DNA from: Burkholderiaceae bacterium
Lineage (GTDB): Bacteria; Pseudomonadota; Gammaproteobacteria; Burkholderiales; Burkholderiaceae_C
DNA: 64,000 nucleotides
Direction of reading: 5' to 3'
NCBI GenBank assembly: GCA_026125795.1
Contig: JAHCKM010000004.1
Coordinates: 744,001 to 808,000 of the forward strand
Every line of letters starts with the position of its first letter. Position 1 is the first letter of the stretch. Shown here piece by piece: positions 46,696 to 55,872 of the stretch. The notes under the pieces are model-generated. The model saw only the letters and a list, made by a program, of their open reading frames with translations. It made no database searches and was not told the origin of the DNA. Both the position numbers and the translations under genes were made by a program.

Positions 46696-47145
46696 ATGCG
46701 ACTCAATTCGATCAAGCCCGCCGAGGGCAGCAAGAAGGCGCGCCGCCGCGTCGGCCGCGGCATGGGTTCGGGCCTGGGCAAGACCGCGGGACGCGGCCAC
46801 AAGGGCCAGAAGTCTCGTGCCGGCGGCTTTCACAAAGTGGGTTTCGAAGGCGGCCAGATGCCGCTGCAGCGCCGCTTGCCCAAGCGCGGCTTCAAGTCAC
46901 GCCTGCTGGCGCTCAGCGCCGAGATCACCCTCGGCGAACTGGAGCGTCTGGGCAAGGACGAGGTCGATCTGCTCACGCTGAAGGCGGCGGGCTTGGTGCG
47001 CGAGCGGGTCAAGACCGTCAAGGTCATCAAGAGCGGCGAGCTCAAGCGCAAGGTGAGCCTGAAGGGTATCGGCGTGACCGTCGGCGCCAGGGCGGCCATC
47101 GAGGCCGCGGGCGGCAAGGTCGAGGCCGTGCCGGCCGCCGAGTGA
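46696..47145 (+). CDS. rplO: 50S ribosomal protein L15
   Basis: 149-residue late-assembly protein. The Gly/Arg/Lys-rich N-terminus ([20 protein letters not shown]) and [20 protein letters not shown] are canonical. The ATG at 46696 follows AAGGAA. secY begins 43 bases downstream. Confidence 0.97.
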   Translation: MRLNSIKPAEGSKKARRRVGRGMGSGLGKTAGRGHKGQKSRAGGFHKVGFEGGQMPLQRRLPKRGFKSRLLALSAEITLGELERLGKDEVDLLTLKAAGLVRERVKTVKVIKSGELKRKVSLKGIGVTVGARAAIEAAGGKVEAVPAAE

Positions 47146-47188
47146 TCCAGCAGCTCAACCGAACGACACAGTCGACAGGTAGGCACCG

Positions 47189-48499
47189 GTGGTCACCTCA
47201 GCGAATCAACTGGCCAAGAGCGGCAAGTTCGGCGACCTTCGTCGCCGGCTGGTCTTCTTGCTGATGGCGCTCGTGGTCTACCGCATCGGCGCGCACATCC
47301 CGGTGCCCGGCATCGACCCGGTGCAGCTGCAGGAACTGTTCAAGAGCCAGGCCGGCGGCATCCTGAGCCTGTTCAACATGTTCTCCGGCGGCGCGCTGTC
47401 GCGCTTCACGGTGTTCGCGCTGGGCATCATGCCGTACATCAGCGCGTCGATCATCATGCAGTTGATGACCTACGTGGTCCCGACGCTGGAGGCGCTCAAG
47501 AAAGAAGGCGAGGCCGGTCGGCGCAAGATCACCCAGTACACGCGCTACGGCACGCTCGGGCTGGCGCTGTTCCAGTCGCTCGGCATCGCGCTGGCGTTGG
47601 AAGGTTCGCCCGGCCTGGTGCTGGTGCCCGGCTTCGGCTTTCGCATGACCGCCGTGGTGAGCCTCACCGCCGGCACGATGTTCCTGATGTGGCTCGGCGA
47701 GCAGGTGACTGAGCGCGGCCTGGGCAACGGCATCTCGATCTTGATCTTCGCCGGCATCGCGGCGGGATTGCCCAGCGCGATCGCAGGTCTGGGCGAGCTG
47801 GTGCGCACCGGCGCGATGAGCATCATCGTGGCGTTGTTCATCATCGCCCTGGTGGTCCTGGTGACGTTCGCGGTGGTGTTCGTCGAGCGCGGACAGCGCA
47901 AGATCCTGGTCAACTACGCCAAGCGGCAGGTCGGGAACAAGGTCTACGGCGGTCAGAGCTCGCACCTGCCGCTGAAGCTCAACATGTCGGGCGTGATCCC
48001 GCCGATCTTTGCGTCGTCGATCATCCTGCTGCCGGCCACGATCGTCGGCTGGTTCGCCACCGGCGATGGTCTGCGCTGGCTGAAGGACCTGTCGCAGGCG
48101 CTGTCGCCGGGACAGCCGATCTACGTGCTGCTGTACGCCGCGATGATCGTGTTCTTCTGTTTCTTCTACACGGCGCTGGTGTTCAACAGCCGCGAGACCG
48201 CAGACAACCTCAAGAAGAGTGGCGCGTTCATCCCCGGCATCCGTCCCGGCGAGCAGACCGCCCGGCACATCGACCGCATCCTGTCGCGGCTGACGCTGGC
48301 CGGTGCGATCTACATCACCGCGGTGTGCCTCCTGCCGGAGTTCCTGGTGCTCAAGTACAACGTGCCGTTCTATTTCGGGGGCACGTCGCTGCTGATCATC
48401 GTGGTGGTCACGATGGACTTCTGGGCCCAGGTGCAGAGCTACGTGATGAGCCAGCAGTACGAGTCGCTGCTGAAGAAGGCGAATTTCAAGACCAGCTGA
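47189..48499 (+). CDS. secY: Preprotein translocase subunit SecY
   Basis: 436-residue channel subunit of SecYEG with about ten predicted membrane segments. Landmarks are the plug region around [20 protein letters not shown], the cytoplasmic loop [20 protein letters not shown], and [18 protein letters not shown] before the last segments. Start is GTG at 47189 ([20 protein letters not shown]). It is the last large gene of the spc operon; infA follows 34 bases later. Confidence 0.97.
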   Translation: MVTSANQLAKSGKFGDLRRRLVFLLMALVVYRIGAHIPVPGIDPVQLQELFKSQAGGILSLFNMFSGGALSRFTVFALGIMPYISASIIMQLMTYVVPTLEALKKEGEAGRRKITQYTRYGTLGLALFQSLGIALALEGSPGLVLVPGFGFRMTAVVSLTAGTMFLMWLGEQVTERGLGNGISILIFAGIAAGLPSAIAGLGELVRTGAMSIIVALFIIALVVLVTFAVVFVERGQRKILVNYAKRQVGNKVYGGQSSHLPLKLNMSGVIPPIFASSIILLPATIVGWFATGDGLRWLKDLSQALSPGQPIYVLLYAAMIVFFCFFYTALVFNSRETADNLKKSGAFIPGIRPGEQTARHIDRILSRLTLAGAIYITAVCLLPEFLVLKYNVPFYFGGTSLLIIVVVTMDFWAQVQSYVMSQQYESLLKKANFKTS

Positions 48500-48533
48500 A
48501 CGAACAAGACGAGACGCGACACCGACCACCCTT

Positions 48534-48752
48534 ATGGCGAAAGACGACGTCATCCAGATGCAGGGCGAGATCCTCGAGAACCTGCCCAACGCCACCTTTC
48601 GAGTGAAACTGGAAAACGGACACGTCGTGCTGGGACACATCTCCGGGAAGATGCGCATGCACTACATCCGCATCCTGCCGGGCGACAAGGTGACGGTGGA
48701 GCTCACCCCCTATGACTTGACGCGCGCCCGCATCGTGTTCCGCGCCAAGTGA
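48534..48752 (+). CDS. infA: Translation initiation factor IF-1
   Basis: 72-residue S1-like OB-fold factor that blocks the A site during initiation. [20 protein letters not shown] and [20 protein letters not shown] are canonical. The ATG at 48534 is used. It lies between secY and rpmJ, the usual betaproteobacterial order. Confidence 0.97.
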   Translation: MAKDDVIQMQGEILENLPNATFRVKLENGHVVLGHISGKMRMHYIRILPGDKVTVELTPYDLTRARIVFRAK

Positions 48753-48773
48753 ACGAGTTCTGGAGAACGAGCA

Positions 48774-48887
48774 ATGAAAGTCTCTGCATCGGTGAAGAAG
48801 ATGTGCCGCAACTGCAAAGTCATCCGGCGCAAGGGCGTCGTGCGCGTGATCTGCACCGACCCGCGTCACAAGCAGCGTCAGGGCTGA
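48774..48887 (+). CDS. rpmJ: 50S ribosomal protein L36 (zinc-binding form)
   Basis: 37-residue protein beginning [20 protein letters not shown]. Zinc ligands Cys11, Cys14, Cys27 and His32 are all present, so this is the C+ form. The ATG at 48774 follows GGAGAA. It is 21 bases after infA and 17 before rpsM. Confidence 0.97.
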   Translation: MKVSASVKKMCRNCKVIRRKGVVRVICTDPRHKQRQG

Positions 48888-48904
48888 AGACCTAGAGGAC
48901 CACC

Positions 48905-49270
48905 ATGGCACGCATCGCTGGCATCAACATCCCCGTGCACAAACACGCCGAGATCGGGCTCACCTCCATCTACGGCATCGGCCGACCGACTGCGCAGAAG
49001 ATCTGCGATACGGTCGGCATCGCCTACTCCAAGAAGATCAAGGACCTCACCGATCACGAGCTCGAGAAGATCCGCGAAGAGATCGGCCGGCTCACGATCG
49101 AAGGTGACCTGCGCCGCGAGATCTCGATCAACATCAAGCGCCTGATGGACCTGGGCACCTACCGCGGCATGCGGCACCGCCGCGGGCTGCCGGTGCGCGG
49201 CCAGCGGACCCGCACCAACGCGCGCACTCGCAAGGGCCCCAAGAAGGGCGCCGCTGCGCTGAAGAAGTGA
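48905..49270 (+). CDS. rpsM: 30S ribosomal protein S13
   Basis: 121-residue head protein contacting P-site tRNA; first gene of the alpha operon. [20 protein letters not shown] and [20 protein letters not shown] are canonical. The ATG at 48905 follows AGAGGA. It is followed by a REP-like element before rpsK. Confidence 0.97.
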   Translation: MARIAGINIPVHKHAEIGLTSIYGIGRPTAQKICDTVGIAYSKKIKDLTDHELEKIREEIGRLTIEGDLRREISINIKRLMDLGTYRGMRHRRGLPVRGQRTRTNARTRKGPKKGAAALKK

Positions 49271-49280
49271 ATCCAATGTC

Positions 49281-49355
49281 AGCCCCCACGCTCGCTTCGC
49301 TCGCTGCCCCCCAAGGGGGCGTCAGTCGGCTTGGGCGCGGCCCGGCGCCGACTGA
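49281..49355 (+). repeat. REP-like stem-loop element, copy 2 (rpsM-rpsK gap)
   Basis: Begins AGCCCCCACGCTC as in copy 1, then TCGCTGCCCCCCAAGGGGGC, then a perfect stem TCAGTCGGC (49322-49330) / GCCGACTGA (49347-49355). The stem sequence differs from copy 1, but its position relative to the conserved block is the same. It lies within the 113-base gap between two alpha-operon genes. Confidence 0.75.
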
Positions 49356-49383
49356 GTCCGCCACGCATTCGAGGCACTGAACC

Positions 49384-49788
49384 ATGGCCAAACCCCCCGT
49401 CAACACCGCCGCACGACGCGTCAGCAAGAAGGTCCGCAAGAACGTGGCCGACGGCATCGCGCACGTGCATGCTTCGTTCAACAACACCATCATCACCATC
49501 ACCGACCGTCAGGGTGGTGCGCTGGCCTGGGCCTCGTCGGGCGGCCAGGGCTTCAAGGGCTCGCGCAAGTCCACGCCGTTCGCCGCCCAGGTGGCCGCCG
49601 AGACGGCCGGGCGCGCCGCGCAGGAACAAGGCATCAAGAACCTCGACGTGCGCATCAAGGGCCCGGGCCCCGGTCGCGAGTCGAGCGTGCGAGCGCTGGC
49701 GTCGCTCGGTATCCGCATCAACTCGATCAGCGACGTCACGCCGATCCCGCACAACGGCTGCCGGCCGCAAAAGAGAAGGCGCATCTGA
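49384..49788 (+). CDS. rpsK: 30S ribosomal protein S11
   Basis: 134-residue platform protein. [20 protein letters not shown] and [18 protein letters not shown] are canonical. The ATG at 49384 is used. The 115-base gap to rpsD contains the hairpin CCGATGC/GCATCGG (49847-49870). Confidence 0.97.
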   Translation: MAKPPVNTAARRVSKKVRKNVADGIAHVHASFNNTIITITDRQGGALAWASSGGQGFKGSRKSTPFAAQVAAETAGRAAQEQGIKNLDVRIKGPGPGRESSVRALASLGIRINSISDVTPIPHNGCRPQKRRRI

Positions 49789-49903
49789 CGCCGACTCGCC
49801 CCACTGTCTGAGCGAAACACAACAACACCCGCCAGACTCGCGCAGACCGATGCCCTTGAAACTGCATCGGGCTTGCGTCAGATAGACAATCGAAGGAAAG
49901 CAA

Positions 49904-50527
49904 GTGGCACGTTATCTCGGACCCAAGGCCAAGCTGGCCCGCCGCGAAGGCACCGATCTCTACCTCAAGAGCGCGCGCCGCGCGATCAGCGACAAGGCCA
50001 AGTTCGACAGCAAGCCCGGCCAGCACGGCCGCACGTCGGGCTCGCGCACGTCGGACTTTGGCCTGCAGCTGCGCGAAAAGCAGAAGGTCAAGCGCATGTA
50101 CGGCGTGCTGGAGCGCCAGTTCCGCCGCTATTTCGAGGAAGCCGAGCGCCGCAAGGGCAACACCGGCGCCAACCTGCTGGCCATCCTCGAGTCGCGGCTC
50201 GACAACGTGGTGTACCGCATGGGTTTCGGATCCACCCGCGCCGAGGCGCGCCAGCTGGTGTCGCACCAGGCGGTCACGGTGAACGACAAGGTGGTCAACA
50301 TCGCGTCGTACCAGGTGAAGACCGGCGACACGATCGGGCTGCGCGACAAGGCCAAGAAACAATTGCGCGTGCAAGACGCGCTGAAGCTGGCCGAATCGGT
50401 GGGGCTGCCGGCGTGGGTGCAGGTCGATTCGTCCAAATTCCAGGGCGTGTTCAAGCAGCAGCCCGATCGGGACCAGTTCGGTGCCGACATCAAGGAAGCG
50501 CTCATCGTGGAGCTCTACTCGCGCTGA
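49904..50527 (+). CDS. rpsD: 30S ribosomal protein S4
   Basis: 207-residue primary 16S-binding protein; alpha-operon autoregulator in E. coli. It starts with GTG at 49904 ([20 protein letters not shown]) after GAAGGAAAG. The S4 RNA-binding domain (about residues 97-160: [20 protein letters not shown]) is intact. A 157-base gap with a 9-bp hairpin separates it from rpoA. Confidence 0.97.
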   Translation: MARYLGPKAKLARREGTDLYLKSARRAISDKAKFDSKPGQHGRTSGSRTSDFGLQLREKQKVKRMYGVLERQFRRYFEEAERRKGNTGANLLAILESRLDNVVYRMGFGSTRAEARQLVSHQAVTVNDKVVNIASYQVKTGDTIGLRDKAKKQLRVQDALKLAESVGLPAWVQVDSSKFQGVFKQQPDRDQFGADIKEALIVELYSR

Positions 50528-50579
50528 CGCGGACAACGAGAGCGGGTTGCTGGCCCTTGGCCATCAGCCCATTCCGGTG

Positions 50580-50606
50580 ATGCTTCGCTTACCGGGTGCG
50601 AAGCAT
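50580..50606 (+). other. Hairpin between rpsD and rpoA
   Basis: Perfect 9-bp stem ATGCTTCGC / GCGAAGCAT with a 9-base loop, followed by TCATTCTTCATC. The T-rich but interrupted tail suggests at most partial termination. It could tune rpoA expression relative to S4. Confidence 0.5.
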
Positions 50607-50684
50607 TCATTCTTCATCCCGGCATGGTCCATCAGCCTTATCGGTGTAACGAGCCGAGGGTATTGAGAGGAACACAGGACTGCA

Positions 50685-51671
50685 ATGCAAACCAATCTGC
50701 TGAAACCCAAAGCCATCAATGTCGAGCCGCTGGGCGGCCATCGTGCCAAGGTCACGCTCGAGCCTTTCGAGCGCGGCTACGGTCACACGCTGGGCAACGC
50801 GCTGCGCCGCGTGCTGCTGTCGTCGATGGTGGGTTATGCGCCGACCGAAGTCACGATTGCCGGCGTGCTGCACGAGTACAGCACGGTCGACGGCGTGGCC
50901 GAAGATGTGGTCAACATCATGCTCAACCTCAAGGGCGTGGTGTTCCGCCTGCACAACCGCGATGAAGTGACGCTGGTGCTGCGCAAGGAGGGTGAGGGCC
51001 CGGTCACGGCCGGAGACATCCAGACCCCGCACGACGTCGAGATCATCAACCCCGATCACGTGATCGCGCACCTGGCGCAAGGCGGCAAGCTCGACATGCA
51101 GATCAAGGTCGAGAAGGGCCGCGGCTACGTGCCGGGCAACCTGCGTCGCTTCGGCGACGAGCCCACCAAGAGCATCGGCCGCATCGTGCTCGATGCGTCG
51201 TTCTCGCCGGTCAAGCGTGTCAGCTACGCGGTGGAAAACGCGCGCGTCGAACAGCGCACGGACCTCGACAAGCTGGTGATGGAGATCGAAACCAACGGCG
51301 CCATCAGCCCGGAAGAGGCGATCCGCGCGTCGGCCAAGATCCTGGTCGAGCAACTCGCGGTGTTCGCGCAGCTCGAAGGCAGCGAGATCGCCGCGTTCGA
51401 CCAGCCGGCGCAGCGCCAGACGCAGTTCGATCCGATCCTGCTGCGCCCCGTCGACGAGCTGGAGCTCACCGTGCGCTCGGCCAACTGCCTGAAGGCCGAG
51501 AACATCTACTACATCGGCGATCTGATCCAGCGCACCGAGACCGAGCTGCTGAAGACGCCCAACCTCGGCCGCAAGAGCTTGAACGAGATCAAGGAAGTGC
51601 TGGCCTCGCGCGGGCTCACGCTCGGCGCGCGGCTCGAGAACTGGCCGCCGCAAGGCCTCGACAAGCGCTGA
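50685..51671 (+). CDS. rpoA: RNA polymerase subunit alpha
   Basis: 328-residue assembly and activator-contact subunit. The N-terminal dimerisation domain ([19 protein letters not shown]) and the C-terminal domain ([38 protein letters not shown]) are intact. The ATG at 50685 ([14 protein letters not shown]) is used. It lies in the alpha operon between rpsD and rplQ. Confidence 0.98.
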   Translation: MQTNLLKPKAINVEPLGGHRAKVTLEPFERGYGHTLGNALRRVLLSSMVGYAPTEVTIAGVLHEYSTVDGVAEDVVNIMLNLKGVVFRLHNRDEVTLVLRKEGEGPVTAGDIQTPHDVEIINPDHVIAHLAQGGKLDMQIKVEKGRGYVPGNLRRFGDEPTKSIGRIVLDASFSPVKRVSYAVENARVEQRTDLDKLVMEIETNGAISPEEAIRASAKILVEQLAVFAQLEGSEIAAFDQPAQRQTQFDPILLRPVDELELTVRSANCLKAENIYYIGDLIQRTETELLKTPNLGRKSLNEIKEVLASRGLTLGARLENWPPQGLDKR

Positions 51672-51784
51672 GCACACACGATCAAGAAGAAGCGCAAGCC
51701 GTGAATCAAGGCTCCCCCAAGAAGAGCCGGCTTGCAATCCCCGGTACCTGACACGGCCGGGGCTCACAACGAAAGGAAAGCGCC

Positions 51785-52195
51785 ATGCGCCACCGCCACG
51801 GACTCCGCAAACTCAACCGCACCAGCGAGCATCGCCAGGCGATGCTGCGCAACATGTGCGTCTCGTTGCTGACGCACGAGGCGATCAAGACCACGCTGCC
51901 CAAGGCCAAGGAGCTGCGCCGGGTCGTCGAGCCGCTGATTACGATGGGCAAGAGCCCCAGCTTGGCCAACAAGCGCCTCGCGTTCTCGCGCCTGCGCGAC
52001 CGCGACGCGGTGGTCAAGCTGTTCGGCGAGCTGGGTCCGCGCTACGAGAAGCGCCCCGGCGGGTACACACGGATCCTGAAGATGGGGTTTCGCGTCGGCG
52101 ACAATGCGCCGATGGCTTTCGTCGAGTTGGTCGACCGGCCGGAGCCGGTGGCCGCCGACGAGGCCGCCGCGGAGGGCGCGCCCAAGGCCGATTGA
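51785..52195 (+). CDS. rplQ: 50S ribosomal protein L17
   Basis: 136-residue tunnel-exit protein. [20 protein letters not shown] and [20 protein letters not shown] are canonical. An acidic Ala-rich tail of about 17 residues ends the protein. The ATG at 51785 follows AAGGAAAG. The gap before it contains paired segments GCAAGCCG/CGGCTTGC and CCCCGG/CCGGGG. Last gene of the alpha operon, followed by a terminator. Confidence 0.97.
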   Translation: MRHRHGLRKLNRTSEHRQAMLRNMCVSLLTHEAIKTTLPKAKELRRVVEPLITMGKSPSLANKRLAFSRLRDRDAVVKLFGELGPRYEKRPGGYTRILKMGFRVGDNAPMAFVELVDRPEPVAADEAAAEGAPKAD

Positions 52196-52233
52196 GCGCC
52201 CGCAGGGCGCGGCATGCGCCACGGTTCGGATGG

Positions 52234-52265
52234 GGCCGGCGCTTGCGCCGGCCTTTGTGTTTGCG
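52234..52265 (+). terminator. Intrinsic terminator of the alpha operon
   Basis: GGCCGGCGC / GCGCCGGCC (52234-52253) followed by TTTGTGTTTG, 39 bases after the rplQ stop. GC-rich stem with T-rich tail; it separates the ribosomal block from dsbD. Confidence 0.85.
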
Positions 52266-52324
52266 GGCCCTGCGCGACAATCGACCGCGAGGAACCTGTG
52301 GTTCCGATGTGCTCCTAAACCACC

Positions 52325-54208
52325 ATGACCGCGCGCATTCTCAGCACCGGGCACTTGCGTTTGTGGCTCCTGGCGGCGCTTGCGCTGTGGATGTCACTGG
52401 GCGCGCACGCCGCTGAAGATCAGTTCCTGGAGCCGGAAAAGGCGTTCCGACTGTCGGTGCGCGCGGCCGACGAGCGCCACGTCGAGGTGCTGTTCCAGAT
52501 CACACCCAACTACTACATGTACCGCGAGCGCTTCGAGGTGAAATCACCCGAGGCCACGCTCGGTGCGGTGGTGATGCCGCAAGGCAAGATCAAGTTCGAC
52601 GAGACGTTCCAGAAGGACGTCGAGACCTATCGCAACGAACTGCGCGTGCGCGTGCCGGTGGAGAAAGCACCGGCGCGGTTCGCATTGAGCGTGGTGTCGC
52701 AGGGCTGCGCCGATGCCGGACTGTGTTATCCGCCGATGACGAGCACGGCGCAGGTCAGCCTCACCGCCTTTGGCGGCGACGGCAGCGCGCGCGTCACGGC
52801 GGCCAACGTGGATGCGCTTCCGGGGGCCGGACTCTCCTCGCTCGCCACGTCAGGTGCCGCCGCGGTCGCGGCGAGCACGGCGCCCGCCGGCGCCGTCCTC
52901 TCTTGGTTTGATGGCAGCGGCGTCGACAGCGTGCTCAAGAGCGGCCGCTTCTGGCTCATCGTCGGTGCGTTCTTCGTGATGGGGCTGGCGTTGTCGTTCA
53001 CGCCGTGTGTGCTGCCGATGCTGCCGATCCTGTCATCGATCATCGCCGGCTCCGGCGGGCCGGTGTCTCGCGGCAAGGCCCTATCACTGGCGGCAAGCTA
53101 CTCTCTCGGCATGGCGCTGGTGTATGCGGCGCTCGGCGTGGCAGCGGGCCTGGCCGGCGAAGGTCTGGCCGCATGGTTGCAGTCGCCACCGGTGCTGGCC
53201 TTGTTCGCCGCGCTGTTGGTGCTGTTCGCGCTGTCGATGTTCGACGTCTATGAGCTGCGCCTGCCGTCGTCGTGGTCCACGCGCATCAGCGAACATTCGC
53301 AACGCCTGCCCGCCGGCCAGCTTGTCGGCGTGTTCGGCATGGGCGCGGTGTCGGCGCTGATCGTCAGCCCCTGCGTCAGCGCACCGCTGGCCGGCGCGCT
53401 GGTGTTCATCAGCCAGACGCGTGACGTGAGTCTCGGCGGGTCGGCGCTGTTCTCGCTTGCCGCCGGCATGAGCGTGCCGCTGATGGTGGTGGGCGGCTCG
53501 GCCGGCGATTGGTTGCCGAAGTCGGGCCCGTGGATGACGGCGGTCAAGCGCTCCTTCGGCTTGCTGTTGTTCGCGGTGGCGATCTGGATCGTGCAGCCGG
53601 TGCTGCCGTCTTGGACCGTGCTCGGCGCCTGGGGCCTGCTGCTGCTCGTCACCGGCTTCATGCTGCGCCCGTTCGACCGGCACGAGCACAGCCATGCCAG
53701 CGCGCCGCGCGCGTGGTTCAAGCAGGCGCTGGGCGTGGTGGCGCTGATCCTCGGTGCGATGCAGATCGTGGGCGCCGCGTCGGGCGGCCACGATCCGCTG
53801 CAGCCGCTGTCGCACTGGGCGCGCGGCAACGGCAGCGTGCGCAGCGATGCCGGCCCGCGCTTCCAGCCCGTGCGCAGCGTGGCCGAACTTGATCAGCTGC
53901 TGAAGGCGCCGGGCCGCCCGGTGATGCTCGACTTTTATGCCGACTGGTGTGTCTCTTGCAAGGAGATGGAGCGCTTCACGTTCACCGATCCGGTGGTGGC
54001 CGACAAGATGTCGCGCGCGGTGCTGCTCAAGGCCGACGTCACCGCCAACAACGCCGACGACCGCCAGTTGCTCAAGCGGTTCGGGCTGTTCGGGCCACCC
54101 GGAACGATCTTTTTCGATGCCCAGGGACGCGAGATCGAAGGTGTTCGTGTGGTCGGCTTTCAGAACGCGGAGCGCTTCGCAGCCACGCTGGGCAGCGTGG
54201 GCCTGTGA
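52325..54208 (+). CDS. dsbD: Thiol:disulfide interchange protein DsbD
   Basis: 627-residue inner-membrane reductant transporter that passes electrons from cytoplasmic thioredoxin to periplasmic isomerases. A signal peptide (about residues 1-29) leads into the periplasmic alpha domain with redox cysteines Cys128 and Cys134 (QGCADAGLCYPP). The membrane beta domain of about eight helices carries Cys228 (FTPCVLPM) and Cys350 (VSPCVSAP). The C-terminal periplasmic thioredoxin domain has DWCVSCKEM (Cys542, Cys545). All six functional cysteines are present. The ATG at 52325 is used. It could help reduce exported thiol proteins, but no partner gene is adjacent. Confidence 0.96.
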   Translation: MTARILSTGHLRLWLLAALALWMSLGAHAAEDQFLEPEKAFRLSVRAADERHVEVLFQITPNYYMYRERFEVKSPEATLGAVVMPQGKIKFDETFQKDVETYRNELRVRVPVEKAPARFALSVVSQGCADAGLCYPPMTSTAQVSLTAFGGDGSARVTAANVDALPGAGLSSLATSGAAAVAASTAPAGAVLSWFDGSGVDSVLKSGRFWLIVGAFFVMGLALSFTPCVLPMLPILSSIIAGSGGPVSRGKALSLAASYSLGMALVYAALGVAAGLAGEGLAAWLQSPPVLALFAALLVLFALSMFDVYELRLPSSWSTRISEHSQRLPAGQLVGVFGMGAVSALIVSPCVSAPLAGALVFISQTRDVSLGGSALFSLAAGMSVPLMVVGGSAGDWLPKSGPWMTAVKRSFGLLLFAVAIWIVQPVLPSWTVLGAWGLLLLVTGFMLRPFDRHEHSHASAPRAWFKQALGVVALILGAMQIVGAASGGHDPLQPLSHWARGNGSVRSDAGPRFQPVRSVAELDQLLKAPGRPVMLDFYADWCVSCKEMERFTFTDPVVADKMSRAVLLKADVTANNADDRQLLKRFGLFGPPGTIFFDAQGREIEGVRVVGFQNAERFAATLGSVGL

Positions 54209-54232
54209 CCTCGAACGGGCTTCTTGCCATGG

Positions 54233-54238
54233 TAGAAT
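54233..54238 (+). promoter_or_regulatory. Candidate -10 of the initiator tRNA gene
   Basis: TAGAAT 13 bases before the tRNA 5' end, a suitable distance for a start about 6 bases upstream of the tRNA. No good -35 hexamer was seen. Confidence 0.35.
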
Positions 54239-54250
54239 TTCGCCCACGAT

Positions 54251-54327
<77 letters not shown>

Positions 54328-54365
54328 ATTCCGGCAGTGAGGCCTCCCACTGCAGCATCTGCCAT

Positions 54366-54397
54366 AAACGCCGACCTTGCAGTCGGCGTTTTGTTTT
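54366..54397 (+). terminator. Intrinsic terminator after tRNA-fMet
   Basis: AAACGCCGAC / GTCGGCGTTT with loop CTTGCA, followed by TGTTTT. It ends the monocistronic tRNA transcript. Confidence 0.9.
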
Positions 54398-54608
54398 GCA
54401 GGGCCGTGCGCGACGATGCGCGAGCGCCTGCTCCTGCGCCTGGACGAAGACCGCTCCCCACCAGGGCAACAGGTCGCCCCAGTTGAGCGCGCGGGCGCCG
54501 TCGGCCCTCGACTGAAGGGGCGTTTGCCGGCACGGGCACCGTCGGCGCCTTGACCGTTGCCACGGTCTGGGACAATCCCCGCCGCAAAAAACCCTGGGAG
54601 GAACCGCG
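54398..54608 (+). promoter_or_regulatory. Gene-free spacer with candidate promoter for the lipoprotein gene
   Basis: About 210 bases without a recognisable gene. Near its end, TTGACC (54550-54555), a 15-base spacer and GACAAT (54571-54576) could form a promoter. The spacer is short for sigma-70, so this is tentative. GGGAGG lies just before the next ATG. Confidence 0.35.
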
Positions 54609-55739
54609 ATGTCGAAGTTCGTGGCCGGCGCTCCTGCGCTGGTGGTCTTGTGTTCCGGATGCGCCTCGATCACGCAGGGCAGCACCCATTCACTGCGCAT
54701 CGACACCGAGACCGCACAAGGCCAGGCGATCGACGACGCGGATTGCGAGTTGACCAACGACCAGGGCACGACCACTGCACGTTCCGGCAGCGCCACGATC
54801 GTGCGCCGTTCGGCCAAGGATCTCGAAGTCCGTTGCATCAAGGCCGGGTATCCCGATGCGTCGGCGCGGCTGGTGTCGCGCGCCAACGCCGGTTTGGCGG
54901 GCAACATCCTGCTCGGTGGTGCGATCGGAGCGGTGGTCGATCACAACAGCGGCGCCGCCTACACCTACCCGAGCTGGATCAAGCTGGTGTTCGGTGAGCA
55001 CGCCACGCTCGACCGTCGCGACGAGACGGAGGGCCGTGTGCTCGCCGCATCGCCGGGCTCGACCACCATCGTGCCCATGCGCGCGCCGGCTGCAACACCG
55101 CCTGGCACGATCGCCGCCGTGCCGGTCGCGGCTGCCGTGCCCGCCGCTGCCGGCGTGCCCGTCGCTGCGGCTGCGTCGCCCGGCGCGCTGGTGCGCGGCG
55201 ACACCTTCGACTACCGCATCACCGACCGCAACACCCAGCGCTCGCGCACCGTGATGTTGCGCGTGCTGCGTGTCGACGAACGGCAGGTGACGTTCAATGA
55301 CGGCACGCGTATCGAGAGGCCCAACGGCGAACTCGTGACGCTCGGCGCGCCGCTGCTGGGTGAACTCGATGCCGTGACGCCGCCCGGCGGCTGGTTGCCC
55401 GGCGGCCGGATGCCGCGGGGCATCTGGCCGGTCAGGTTCAGCACCGGCATCGGCGCCGACCGCAAGAGCTACGAGCTGACGGCGCAAGCCGGACGTGAGC
55501 AGCCGATCCGTGTGCAGGCCGGGCAATTCCAGGCCGTGCGCATCGACATCGACGGCTGGTTCGAGAACAACGCCGGGCACATCGCCGTGCGCGCGCCGTA
55601 CCGGGCCACCGTCTGGGTGTCGCCCGAACTGCGCCGGCCGATCCGCTTTGAGGTCAAGTCGCGCAGCAGCGGCACCGTCGGCACCGCCGGCGTGATGCTC
55701 GACGAGACGGCCGAACTGGTGGCGATCTCGCGCGATTGA
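54609..55739 (+). CDS. Probable lipoprotein, two-domain, unknown function
   Basis: 376-residue predicted exported protein. A short signal sequence ends in VVLCSGCAS; Cys18 is a likely lipidation site although -3 is Cys rather than Leu. Residues about 18-125 resemble small bacterial lipoproteins with the layout CASI..GTTHSL, ADCELTNDQG, LEVRCIKAGY and NILLGGAIGAVVDHNSGAAY. An Ala/Pro/Val-rich linker (about 150-195) follows. The C-terminal domain (about 200-376, beta-rich, e.g. GDTFDYRITDRNTQRSRT) was not assigned to a family. The ATG at 54609 follows GGGAGG. Envelope localisation is inferred; no function can be named. Confidence 0.75.
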   Translation: MSKFVAGAPALVVLCSGCASITQGSTHSLRIDTETAQGQAIDDADCELTNDQGTTTARSGSATIVRRSAKDLEVRCIKAGYPDASARLVSRANAGLAGNILLGGAIGAVVDHNSGAAYTYPSWIKLVFGEHATLDRRDETEGRVLAASPGSTTIVPMRAPAATPPGTIAAVPVAAAVPAAAGVPVAAAASPGALVRGDTFDYRITDRNTQRSRTVMLRVLRVDERQVTFNDGTRIERPNGELVTLGAPLLGELDAVTPPGGWLPGGRMPRGIWPVRFSTGIGADRKSYELTAQAGREQPIRVQAGQFQAVRIDIDGWFENNAGHIAVRAPYRATVWVSPELRRPIRFEVKSRSSGTVGTAGVMLDETAELVAISRD

Positions 55740-55872
55740 GCCGCATGCCCCTGCCCGGAAAGCCGAATTGCGCATCGCCTGCAATGGCTGCAAGCTGCGA
55801 CGCTGGCAACATGGGCGCGACATGGCAACGGCAAACGGCTCCGCTGGCCTGAGACCGCCCGCCGATGAATCG

